This document shows positions 17,682 through 25,941 of a stretch of DNA of 64,000 nucleotides, one piece after another. The notes below the pieces were generated by a model. It was not told the DNA's origin. It worked only from the letters and a program-made list of their open reading frames with translations, and ran no database searches. The DNA comes from Myxococcales bacterium UBA1660 (GTDB lineage Bacteria > Myxococcota_A > Polyangia > Polyangiales > Houyiibacteriaceae). Position 1 is the first letter of the stretch. Each line of letters starts with the position of its first letter. The stretch is taken from NCBI GenBank assembly GCA_002320815.1, contig DCLA01000061.1, positions 46,059 through 110,058 on the forward strand, read 5' to 3'. The position numbers and the translations under genes are program-made.

Positions 17682-18725
17682 ATGGACGAACCGAACGACG
17701 ACGTGATCACGTCGCGCTCGGACCGTGGTCGCGACGCCCGGCGCCCTCGCCAGATCCCCTGGCGCGGCTGGAAGGACATCCTCCGGCGCACCTACGACGA
17801 GCTCGTCGACGACAACCTCGGCGTCGTCGCCGCCGGGGTCGCCTTCTACGCGATGCTCTCCATCTTCCCGCTCCTCGGCGCGGCGGTGGCCACCTACGGC
17901 CTCCTGGCCAGCCGGTCCACGGCCGAAGAGCACCTGGCGCGCCTCTACGAGTTCATCCCCGGCGAAGCGGCCCAGACCCTCTCCAGCCGCGTCCACGACC
18001 TGGTGGAGACCGATGGCGGCACCCTCGGCGCCGGGCTCCTCGCCAGCCTCTTTCTGGCTCTCTTCAGTGGCAGCCGCGGCATCGACGCCCTCTTCACCGG
18101 CATCCACATCGCCTACGACGAGCGCCGCAGCCGCCCCTGGTGGCAGCAGCGTCTCCTGGCCGTGGTGCTGACCATCCTGGGCTTCTTCGGCGGGATCCTC
18201 TCGCTCTTCCTGGTCGCCGGCGCGCCCTCGCTCTTCGAGTGGCTCCACATCGGAGGCACCAAGCGGTTCATCGGCGAGATCCTCCGCTTCTTCCTCCTCC
18301 TGGGCGGCATGAGCACCGGGCTGGCCATCCTCTACCGCTATGGGCCCAAGCGGCGGCACGCGCGTTGGCGCTGGCTCACCCCGGGCGCAGTGGGCTCCTC
18401 GGTGCTCTGGCTCCTCTCGAGCTACGGCTTCTCGTTCTACGTGTCCAAGTGGGGCACCTACGAGAGCTCCTATGGCGCCGCCGGCGGCGTGGTGGTCCTG
18501 ATGATCTGGCTCTGGCTCAGCGCCTTCGCCGTGCTCCTCGGCGCCGAGCTCAACGCCGAGGTGGAGGCCCAGACGGTCCACGACACCACCGTCGGTCCGC
18601 CCAAGCCCATCGGTCACCGGCGCGCGGTCAAGGCCGACGCCCTGGGCAACCTGGCGCCCGAGGACTCCAGCTACGACGCAGACGACGCCGAGACCCTGGA
18701 CCCCGACGCCCACGTCCACCTCTGA
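17682..18725 (+). CDS. YihY/BrkB-family inner-membrane protein
   Basis: 347 residues from ATG 17682 (GTG 17664 is possible). The N-terminal 35 residues are charged and cytosolic; six hydrophobic segments follow. Family landmarks are GVAFYAMLSIFPLLGA, FSGSRGIDALF, GAVGSSVLWLLSSYGFSFYV and the C-terminal SYGAAGGVVVLMIWLWLSAF. The acidic tail is cytosolic. The molecular role is unknown despite old RNase BN labels. Its stop abuts the convergent yheU stop with no spacer. Confidence 0.9.
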   Translation: MDEPNDDVITSRSDRGRDARRPRQIPWRGWKDILRRTYDELVDDNLGVVAAGVAFYAMLSIFPLLGAAVATYGLLASRSTAEEHLARLYEFIPGEAAQTLSSRVHDLVETDGGTLGAGLLASLFLALFSGSRGIDALFTGIHIAYDERRSRPWWQQRLLAVVLTILGFFGGILSLFLVAGAPSLFEWLHIGGTKRFIGEILRFFLLLGGMSTGLAILYRYGPKRRHARWRWLTPGAVGSSVLWLLSSYGFSFYVSKWGTYESSYGAAGGVVVLMIWLWLSAFAVLLGAELNAEVEAQTVHDTTVGPPKPIGHRRAVKADALGNLAPEDSSYDADDAETLDPDAHVHL

Positions 18726-18938
18726 TCAGCGCTTCTCGTCGGTCACGATGGAGCAGGTCTCGGTGGCCTCGTCGAAGACCACGTGCGCCTCGCCCTTCCG
18801 GAGCTGCTGCATCACCCGCGCCCGCTTGGCCTCGATCGAGATGTCGTCGTGGCCGTAGTCGGTGCCCTCCCGGAGGATGAAGTCGTCGATCACCCCGAGC
18901 AGGGCGTCCGCGCTGAGTCGGTCCATGGGGATGCGCAT
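18726..18938 (-). CDS. yheU: YheU-family (UPF0270) small protein
   Basis: 70 residues, close to the 72 of E. coli YheU and collinear with it: MRIPMDRLSADALLGVIDDF, then LREGTDYGHD and a GEAHVVFDE..ETCSIV end. No function is established. TATGGT ends 6 nt before the ATG, with no Shine-Dalgarno sequence, so a leaderless transcript is likely. It is divergent from the ABC importer operon. Confidence 0.9.
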   Translation of the reverse strand: MRIPMDRLSADALLGVIDDFILREGTDYGHDDISIEAKRARVMQQLRKGEAHVVFDEATETCSIVTDEKR

Positions 18939-19032
18939 CCCCGGACCATAGCGCGCCCCGGTGACGATCCCGAGGGCCCCCGGCGAGCGAGCGTTGGACC
19001 TCGGGGCCCGCTCTGGCATTCTCGCGGCCCCC

Positions 19033-20091
19033 GTGACCGCGAAACCCACCGGAAATGGCCTGACCCTCGCCGGCGTCCGCAAGCGCTTCGGTGAGACCAC
19101 CGTGCTGAAGGGCATCGACCTGCGCGCCGAGCCCGGCGAGCTGGTGGTGCTGGTGGGACCGAGCGGCTGCGGCAAGAGCACCTTGCTCCGCTGCCTCGCC
19201 GGCCTGGAGACGCCCGACGAGGGCGGCATCCACATCGGCGATCGCGACGTGACCCGGCTCCCTCCCAAGGAGCGGGACATCGCCATGGTGTTCCAGAGCT
19301 ACGCGCTCTACCCGCACCTCACCGTGCGCCACAACCTCTCCTTCGGCCTCGAGCTGCGCAAGGCGCCCGCCGACCTCATCCGCCAACGGGTCGACGAGGT
19401 GGCCGGGATGCTCGGCCTGGAGAAGCTCCTGGACCGCTATCCCCGGGAGCTCAGCGGCGGTCAGCGTCAGCGCGTCGCCATGGGCCGGGCCATCGCCCGG
19501 CGTCCGACCCTCTTCCTCTTCGACGAGCCCCTCTCCAACCTCGACGCCGCCCTACGCACCGAGGTGCGGGTGGAGATCAAGCGGCTGCACCATCAGCTGG
19601 GCACAACGATGGTCTACGTGACCCACGACCAGGAGGAGGCGATGACCCTCGCCGACCGCCTGGTCATCCTGAACGGGGGCCTCGTCGAGCAGCAGGGCCC
19701 GGCCATCGACGTCTACCGGGAGCCGGCCACCCGCTTCGTCGGCGCCTTCCTGGGGAGCCCGGCGATGAGCTTCCTCCCGGCCGAGGCCACCGAGACCGGC
19801 CTCGTCGTCGGCGACGCCACCTTGGAGAGCCCCACCCATCACCGGGGCCCGTGCACCCTGGGGATGCGCACCCACGACGTGGTCGTCGACGCCGAGGGAC
19901 CCCTCGAGCTCGAGGTCCGGGTGGTGGAGACCCTGGGCCACGCCACCCATGCCCACGGCCTCGTGGAGGGTCAGCCCTTCGTCGCCCGCCTCCAGGGCCA
20001 CGAGCGCCCCGCGCCCGGCGATCGCATCCGGCTCCGCCCGGTCTACATGCACCTCTTCGATGCGGAGAGCGGCGCGCGCATCGTCCGATGA
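19033..20091 (+). CDS. Sugar-type ABC importer ATPase (MalK/UgpC family)
   Basis: 352 residues from GTG. Nucleotide-binding domain 1-240: Walker A GPSGCGKST, Q-loop VFQSYALYPHLT, signature LSGGQRQRVAMGRA, Walker B LFLFDEPLSNLDA, H-loop YVTHDQEEAMTLA. The C-terminal 110 residues are the OB-like regulatory domain of the MalK group. It energises import by the fused binding-protein/permease and the second permease encoded next. It overlaps the next gene by ATGA. Substrate is probably a carbohydrate or polyol. Confidence 0.95.
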   Translation: MTAKPTGNGLTLAGVRKRFGETTVLKGIDLRAEPGELVVLVGPSGCGKSTLLRCLAGLETPDEGGIHIGDRDVTRLPPKERDIAMVFQSYALYPHLTVRHNLSFGLELRKAPADLIRQRVDEVAGMLGLEKLLDRYPRELSGGQRQRVAMGRAIARRPTLFLFDEPLSNLDAALRTEVRVEIKRLHHQLGTTMVYVTHDQEEAMTLADRLVILNGGLVEQQGPAIDVYREPATRFVGAFLGSPAMSFLPAEATETGLVVGDATLESPTHHRGPCTLGMRTHDVVVDAEGPLELEVRVVETLGHATHAHGLVEGQPFVARLQGHERPAPGDRIRLRPVYMHLFDAESGARIVR

Positions 20092-22292
20092 AGCGCGCTC
20101 TAACCGCCCTGGCGCTGGTCCTCGCCGGCGCCCTCCCCGCCCGGGCCGAGCCCCTTCGCCTGTGGCACGCCTACGGCGGCGCCGAGGAGGTCGCCCTGCG
20201 CGAGGCGGTGCGCGCCTTCGAGCGCGAGACGGGCCAAGAGGTCGATCTGCTCGCCGTGGCCTTCGGGGCCTACCTGGCCAAGCTCGAGTCGGCGATCCCC
20301 ACCGGCCGGGGTCCGGACGTCTTCATCGACGCCCACGAGCGGCTGACCACCTACGTCGACGCGCATCTGGTGGCGCCCTACGGCGGCGAGGTGCCGGCGT
20401 CCCTCGAGGGCGAACCTCTGATCCCGCTCCGGACCGAGGGCCGGCTCTACGGACTGCCCCTGAGCCTCAAGTGCGCCGCCCTCTACCTCAACGACGACCT
20501 CGTCCCCGAGGACCCCGGCAGCCTCGACGCGCTGGTGGCCACACCGGTCGGCGAGGACCGCTTCCCCCTCGTGATGGAGGCCGAGAACGGCTACTACGTC
20601 GCGGCCATCCTCCACGCCCTGGGCGGCGAGCTGCTCACCCCCACCGGCGAGTACGACTTCCAGGGGCCCGCCGCCGAGACCACCCTGACCTGGCTCGCCG
20701 AGCAGGTCGGCGCCGGCCGCATCCCCGACGAGGCCACCGGCGAGTTGGTCCAGCGCCTCTTCGCCTCCGGTCGCGCCGCGGCCGCCATCAGCGGCCCCTG
20801 GCTCGCGCCGGACCTCCCCGAGGACCTGCGCTGGCGGGTCATCCCGCTCCCGCCGCTCACCGCCGGCGGCCGCCCCCTGGAGCCCTACCTCACGGTGGAG
20901 GCCGTCTTCGCCGCCGCCGACGAAGCCCGCTCGCCCGAGCGCGTCGCGGCCACCGAGGCCCTGATGCGCTACCTGGCCACCGGCCGCGGCGCCCGCATCC
21001 GGGCCGAGACCGCGCGGCAGGTCGTCGCCGACGCCGCCGCGTGGACCTCGCCGGCCCTGGCCGACGACACCTTCCTGCGCACCTTCCGCGCCGCGGCGGA
21101 CACCGCCCGGCCCATGCCCACCGATCCGCGGATGCGCATGACCTTCGTCCCCGCGCAGCGCGCGCTCCGCCGCGTACTCCGCGGCGGCGAGGCCCCGGCC
21201 GACGCCCTGGCCGCCAGCGCCCGCACCTTCGCCGACGACACCCGGCCGCCCCCCGCCGAGCGGGACCCCACCCTGGCCCTGGTCGTCTTCGGACTGCTCT
21301 TGCTCCTGCTGGTCGGCTACTGGGTCCACCGGGTCCGCGACCCCGCCGTGCGCGTCGCCCTCCTCGACTCGCTTCCGGCGTACCGCTGGGTCGCCCACGC
21401 CTTCTTCGCCGTCTTCGCGCTGGTGATCCTCCCGCTCCTGGTCGGCGCGGCGGTCTCCCTCTTCGCCGGACGCGGCCGGGACCTCCACTACGTCGGCCTC
21501 GCCAACTACGCCGACATCCTCACCGCCCGCGGCGGCGATCTCCTCGGCGACCGCAGCTTCTACGTGGTCCTCGGCGTCACCGTGCTCTGGACGGTGCTCA
21601 ACGTCGCCCTGCACCTGCTCGTCGGCGTCTTCCTGGCCCTGCTCCTCAACCGACCGAAGCTACGCCTCCGCGGCGTCTATCGGGTCCTGCTCATCCTGCC
21701 CTGGGCGGTCCCCAGTTACGTCACCGCCCTGGCCTGGAAGGGCATGTTCCACCGCCAGCTCGGGGCCATCAACGCCATCCTCGAGGCCCTGGGCGCGGAG
21801 CCGGTGAGCTGGTTCGCCCACTTCGGCACCGCCTTCGCCGCCAACCTGGCCACCAACGTCTGGCTGGGGTTCCCCTTCATGATGGTGGTCACCCTGGGCG
21901 CGCTCTCCTCCATCCCCGATTCCCTCTACGAGGCGGCCCAGGTCGACGGCGCCACCCGCGGGCAGCGCTTCCGCCGCATCACCTTCCCGCTCCTGGTCCC
22001 GGCCCTCGCCCCCGCGGTGGTCATGGGCGCGGTGTGGACCTTCAACATGTTCAACGTCGTCTTCCTGGTGAGCGGCGGCGAGCCCGGGGGGTCCACCGAG
22101 ATCCTGGTCAGCGAGGCCTACCGCTGGGCCTTCACCCGGGGTCAGCTCTACGGCTACGCTGCGGCCTACGCGGTGCTCATCTTCGGCATCCTCGCGCTGT
22201 GGACCCGAGCCACCGTGTGGATCGGCGGCCGAAAAGAGCGCCGCGTCCGCCGGGCTCGGGACGCCGCGGCCAAGGAGCTGGCCACCTCGTGA
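20088..22292 (+). CDS. Fused solute-binding protein and MalF-type permease
   Basis: 734 residues. Residues 1-20 are a cleavable-looking signal ending ARA. Residues 21-385 are a MalE-like extracellular solute-binding domain: LRLWHAYGGAEE, GPDVFIDAHERLTTY, LPLSLKCAALYLN, and LYGLP before that. A hydrophobic segment near 395-415 (LALVVFGLLLLLLVGYW) then leads into a MalF-type permease with about six helices and the EAA loop EAAQVDGATRGQRFRRITFP. Tethering the receptor to the permease removes the need for a free or lipid-anchored binding protein. No frameshift or stop separates the two parts. The genes before and after overlap it by four bases. Confidence 0.92.
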   Translation: MKRALTALALVLAGALPARAEPLRLWHAYGGAEEVALREAVRAFERETGQEVDLLAVAFGAYLAKLESAIPTGRGPDVFIDAHERLTTYVDAHLVAPYGGEVPASLEGEPLIPLRTEGRLYGLPLSLKCAALYLNDDLVPEDPGSLDALVATPVGEDRFPLVMEAENGYYVAAILHALGGELLTPTGEYDFQGPAAETTLTWLAEQVGAGRIPDEATGELVQRLFASGRAAAAISGPWLAPDLPEDLRWRVIPLPPLTAGGRPLEPYLTVEAVFAAADEARSPERVAATEALMRYLATGRGARIRAETARQVVADAAAWTSPALADDTFLRTFRAAADTARPMPTDPRMRMTFVPAQRALRRVLRGGEAPADALAASARTFADDTRPPPAERDPTLALVVFGLLLLLLVGYWVHRVRDPAVRVALLDSLPAYRWVAHAFFAVFALVILPLLVGAAVSLFAGRGRDLHYVGLANYADILTARGGDLLGDRSFYVVLGVTVLWTVLNVALHLLVGVFLALLLNRPKLRLRGVYRVLLILPWAVPSYVTALAWKGMFHRQLGAINAILEALGAEPVSWFAHFGTAFAANLATNVWLGFPFMMVVTLGALSSIPDSLYEAAQVDGATRGQRFRRITFPLLVPALAPAVVMGAVWTFNMFNVVFLVSGGEPGGSTEILVSEAYRWAFTRGQLYGYAAAYAVLIFGILALWTRATVWIGGRKERRVRRARDAAAKELATS

Positions 22293-23122
22293 AGCGCCTC
22301 GCCGCCATCGGCGTCCACGCCGCCATCCTCCTCGCCGTGGCCTTCGCCCTCTATCCGGTGCTCTGGGTGGTGAGCCTCGCGCTCAGCCCCCACGAGTCGC
22401 CCGGCGCGATCCCCTGGCCCACCGAGCCCAGCCTCGACGCCATGCGCGAGGTGGTCCTGCGCACCGACGACGAGGGCCGCTACCTCTTCCTGATGCAGAC
22501 GGGCGCCTCGCTCCTGGTCGCCTTCAGCACCGCCTTGGTCGCCATCCTCATCGCCACCCCGGCGGCCTATGCGCTCAGCCGATTCCGCTTCGTCGGCAAG
22601 GACGCCAGCCAGCAGGCGCTCCTGGCGACCCAGATGTTCCCCGGTGTCGCCGCGGCCATCCCGCTCTATCTGATCCTCGACGCCCTCGGGCTCATCGATC
22701 ATCTCGGCGGCCTCACCCTGGTCTACGCCACCACCGCGGTGCCCTTCGCCATCTTCCAGCTCAAGGGCGCCTTCGACACCATCCCGCGGGACCTCGAGGA
22801 GGCCGCGATGGTCGACGGCGCCACCCCCTTCGAGGCCTTCCGGAAGGTCGTCCTCCCCGCCGCCCGACCGGCCCTCGCGGTGACCGCGCTCTTCGCCTTC
22901 ATGACCGCCTGGAACGAGTTCATCCTCGCCGCCACTTTTCTCAGTCGCGAAGAGATCTTCACCCTCCCCGTCGTGCTCCAGCGCTACGTGGGCGAGCACC
23001 GCGCTCAATGGGGCCACTTCGCCGCCGGCGCCATCGTGGTCTCGGTCCCGGTGATGGCCCTCTTCTACTGGCTTCAGCGCCATCTGGTCGGTGGACTCAC
23101 CGCCGGCGGCGTGAAGGGCTGA
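22289..23122 (+). CDS. MalG-type sugar ABC importer permease
   Basis: 277 residues from GTG, overlapping the previous stop. Six hydrophobic segments; the EAA loop reads EEAAMVDGATPFEAFRKVVLP. Other marks are ATPAAYALSRFRF and AWNEFILAATFL. It pairs with the permease half of the fused upstream protein to form the channel heterodimer. Last gene of the operon; a rho-independent terminator follows. Confidence 0.95.
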   Translation: MKRLAAIGVHAAILLAVAFALYPVLWVVSLALSPHESPGAIPWPTEPSLDAMREVVLRTDDEGRYLFLMQTGASLLVAFSTALVAILIATPAAYALSRFRFVGKDASQQALLATQMFPGVAAAIPLYLILDALGLIDHLGGLTLVYATTAVPFAIFQLKGAFDTIPRDLEEAAMVDGATPFEAFRKVVLPAARPALAVTALFAFMTAWNEFILAATFLSREEIFTLPVVLQRYVGEHRAQWGHFAAGAIVVSVPVMALFYWLQRHLVGGLTAGGVKG

Positions 23123-23144
23123 GTCCCACTTCGGCGACCCACCG

Positions 23145-23167
23145 TCACCCGTTTGGGTGATTGTTTT
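23145..23167 (+). terminator. Rho-independent terminator of the ABC importer operon
   Basis: TCACCC and GGGTGA form a 6-bp stem around a GTTT loop, followed directly by TTGTTTTA. It is the only classical stem plus U-tract terminator noticed in the window. Confidence 0.82.
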
Positions 23168-23217
23168 ACCGGGAGAAGTCTCCGGCCACTGACCCTGAAG
23201 CGTGCTAAGGGCCGGCC

Positions 23218-25116
23218 GTGTCCCGAGCCGCCATCCGCGTCACCCTGGCCGTCGTGCTCGCGTTGCCGTGGTCGACGGCGTTCGCTCAATCGCCCCCGGC
23301 GTCGGAACTCGCCGAGCCCACCCCCGACGAAACCTCCGAGGAGTCCGCGCCCGACGATACCGCACCAGCGGCCGGCGAAGCGTCCGAGCGCGAGCCATCC
23401 GTCGGCGAGGGCGCACGCGAGGCTGCGAGCGTCGACGCGGGCCCCGAGCGCGCACCGATGCCCGACCCGGCGCCCGAGCCTCCGCCGACCCCGACCCCCT
23501 TCGCGGTCGAGGGCGGCGTGGCGTTCGAGGAGGTGGACGCGGCCATCGTGCGCGTCTTCACGGTCCGCCAGGTCGAGATGGAGTGGGTCGACGGGCGCCG
23601 CGTGCGCCGCGCCATCGCGATCCCCAAGGGGGGCCACGGTACGGGCATCATCGTGGACCCGCGGGGTGTGGTCGCGACGGCCAAGCACGTCGTCGCGGGT
23701 GCGCGGCACCTCGCCGTCCGCATGCCTGGCGCCGAGGGTGCGGTCCACGGCGCTCGGGTCGTCTACGAGGACGACGACCTCGACTTCGCGCTCCTCCTCA
23801 TCGACTCGCGGGACCGACTCCCCCACGTGCTCCCGCTCCCCGAGACCGCCCCGGTCCTCCCGGTGCGCTCCACCGTGGACGTGGTCGGCTACCCCCTCGA
23901 CGCCGACCGCAACCATCCCCAGTCCAGCCGGGGGATCGTCAGCGGCGCGCTCGAGGAGGGCAAGCTCCAGCTCGACGTCACCGTCAACCCCGGGAACTCC
24001 GGCGGGCCCCTCCTCGCAAATGGCGGCCTGGTCGGCATCGTGGTCGCGGGGTCGAACGTCGACGCCGGCTACCAGGGCCTGGCCATCGCCGTACCCATCG
24101 CGCCGGTCTACCGCGCATACCGCCGCAGCCTGCGCGATGGGTCGCTCCGGCGCGCCCAGGAACACCTGCGCACCTACGACCAGAGCCGGCGCGCCGTCGT
24201 CGTGGACGCCATCGCGCGCCTCGGCGACGAAGATATCCTCCAGGAGGCCGAAGACTTCATCCACTCGGTCGAGTCCACGCATCGGCTCGACCGCTTCATC
24301 GAGCTCGCCGAAGACACCACCGACCCGGATCTCCTCGCCATGCTCTCGGCCTACTTCTGGGATGCGGCCCAGGTGATGATGGAGCGCGGCGACGGCGGAG
24401 TCCTGCCGCGCTCCATGCGCGAGGGGCGCGGCCGGGACCGGGCCCAGCAGCTCTACGATCTAGCGCGCTCCGTCGCCCGTCGCGCCGTCGAGGCGGATGC
24501 CAGCATCGTCGTTCGGTCACCGTTCATGGAGTATCTGGGCGGCGAGAACTTCGATCCCGTCCGCGGCAGCGGCACCCGGCGGCGCCGCGGCGGCGCCTTC
24601 CGCTCGCCCACCTGGGCCGAACCTCGCTACCGCATGGTGATGATGCTCGGCATCCTCATCCCCCTCGCTCCCAAAGGGCCCGACGAGGACTCCCGGGAGC
24701 TCGGTTCCGGGGCTCAGATCGCCGCGCTCTTCCCCTTCACCAAGCTCGACCCCGAAGCCCGCTTCCGGATCGCGCCTTTCGCCGGCGTCTCCACCGACCT
24801 CTACGGATGGAGCTCCAATTATCCGGTGGAGTGGTTCCTCGGGCCGGAGATCGGCGTGATGATGCGCGCCGGCCGCCAGGCCGGGATCACTTTCCTCGCC
24901 GCGTGGACCCCCGGCGCGATGACCTACCGCGCAGGGTGCACCCCGTGGGGCTGCGAAGAGACCGGCGTCGACGGGACCCTGGCGATGGCCCGCTTCGGTC
25001 TCTTCGTGAAGGCCGGCCGGATGTTCTTCGGGGCCACCCTCCGCATCGGAAGGCCGATCGGCGATGGCGAGCGCCACCTGGTGCTCACAGCGCCCATGTT
25101 CGGCGGGAACTTCTGA
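23218..25116 (+). CDS. Trypsin-like periplasmic serine protease with beta-rich C-terminal domain
   Basis: 632 residues from GTG. Signal peptide ends AFAQ (about residue 24); residues 25-95 are a Pro/Glu-rich linker. The protease domain spans about 100-310 with the triad His157 (ATAKHVV), Asp189 (DLDFALL) and Ser261 (NPGNSGGP), as in DegP/HtrA, but no PDZ domain follows. Residues 310-450 are helical. The last 180 residues alternate polar and hydrophobic strands (FAGVSTDLYGW, FVKAGRMFFGATLRIG) and end in F, like an outer-membrane barrel domain. TAAGGG lies 6 nt before the GTG. Substrate unknown. Confidence 0.86.
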   Translation: MSRAAIRVTLAVVLALPWSTAFAQSPPASELAEPTPDETSEESAPDDTAPAAGEASEREPSVGEGAREAASVDAGPERAPMPDPAPEPPPTPTPFAVEGGVAFEEVDAAIVRVFTVRQVEMEWVDGRRVRRAIAIPKGGHGTGIIVDPRGVVATAKHVVAGARHLAVRMPGAEGAVHGARVVYEDDDLDFALLLIDSRDRLPHVLPLPETAPVLPVRSTVDVVGYPLDADRNHPQSSRGIVSGALEEGKLQLDVTVNPGNSGGPLLANGGLVGIVVAGSNVDAGYQGLAIAVPIAPVYRAYRRSLRDGSLRRAQEHLRTYDQSRRAVVVDAIARLGDEDILQEAEDFIHSVESTHRLDRFIELAEDTTDPDLLAMLSAYFWDAAQVMMERGDGGVLPRSMREGRGRDRAQQLYDLARSVARRAVEADASIVVRSPFMEYLGGENFDPVRGSGTRRRRGGAFRSPTWAEPRYRMVMMLGILIPLAPKGPDEDSRELGSGAQIAALFPFTKLDPEARFRIAPFAGVSTDLYGWSSNYPVEWFLGPEIGVMMRAGRQAGITFLAAWTPGAMTYRAGCTPWGCEETGVDGTLAMARFGLFVKAGRMFFGATLRIGRPIGDGERHLVLTAPMFGGNF

Positions 25117-25122
25117 CGGCGC

Positions 25123-25845
25123 TCAGCTGCTCGAGGAGCCCTTCTTGGGCCCGTAGGCGATCTGCTCGAGGCGCGCGAGGTCGACGACCTCGATGAGGTC
25201 CGGGCTCACCGAGAGCGCGCCCTGGCGCTCGAGGTAGGCGAGGCCCCGAGAGATCTCCTCGCGCACCGTGCCCAGTCGGCCGGCGACGGTCTCGGTGGTC
25301 AGGTCGCGCACCAGGTTCCGCGCGTCCTGCCCCTTGGCCTCGCGCATGGCGACCAGGGTGCAGAGGAACGACGCCAAGCGCGCCGGCACGGTCCGCAGCG
25401 AGAGATCGCTGACCAGCGCCAGGGTCCGGTCCGAGCGATGGGCGCGCAGATCGATGAGCGTCTTGAAGAGCACCGGCTTCCGCTCGCCCAGCGAGTAGAG
25501 GAAGTCGTTCGAGATCACGATCGCGCTCGCCGCGCGCATGGCCACGGCGCTCGCCGGATAGGTCCCCTGATCGAAGCGGATCCCCTCCACGATGACCTTG
25601 CCCGGCCGCGCGAGGTACAGGATCTGCTCCCGGCCGTCCTTGCCGCTCTTGGTCAGCTTCACCTCGCCGGTGCGCACCACCCAGAGCCCCTCGGCCTCCT
25701 GCCCCTCGTTGAAGAGAGGGGCGCCTTTGGGGGCTTTTCGGATCTCGCTGGCATCGGCCAGGGCCTTCAGCTCGGCCGAGCCGAGCTCGCCGAGCCGTTT
25801 GACGTCCTTGAGAAGCTCTTCCGGTGTGCGGGGCGCAATGGCCAT
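25123..25845 (-). CDS. Crp/Fnr-family transcription regulator
   Basis: 240 residues. N-terminal cyclic-nucleotide-binding-type beta roll (APLFNEGQEAEGLWVVRTGE, then EGIRFDQGTYP), dimer helix, and a C-terminal winged helix (TTETVAGRLGTVREEISRGL). No Fnr-type N-terminal cysteines. The start is ATG 25843-25845; TATCGT ends exactly 6 nt upstream, suggesting a leaderless message. It diverges from the FHA regulator gene, and lies tail-to-tail with the protease gene with 6 bp between. Effector unknown. Confidence 0.92.
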   Translation of the reverse strand: MAIAPRTPEELLKDVKRLGELGSAELKALADASEIRKAPKGAPLFNEGQEAEGLWVVRTGEVKLTKSGKDGREQILYLARPGKVIVEGIRFDQGTYPASAVAMRAASAIVISNDFLYSLGERKPVLFKTLIDLRAHRSDRTLALVSDLSLRTVPARLASFLCTLVAMREAKGQDARNLVRDLTTETVAGRLGTVREEISRGLAYLERQGALSVSPDLIEVVDLARLEQIAYGPKKGSSSS

Positions 25846-25941
25846 GGCGTGACGATACCATGGAGAGCGCGAAACGTGCGGAGTCTCAATCGGCCCCCCG
25901 GAGTGGCGGCTCTTCGGGGGAACGCGTGTATAGTCGGCCGG

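Noticed and set aside
25438..25941. Extension of the FHA/AAA+ regulator upstream through the Crp gene
   Set aside because: It overlaps the divergent Crp-family gene completely; ATG 25942 begins the FHA region and has TATAGT at -13.
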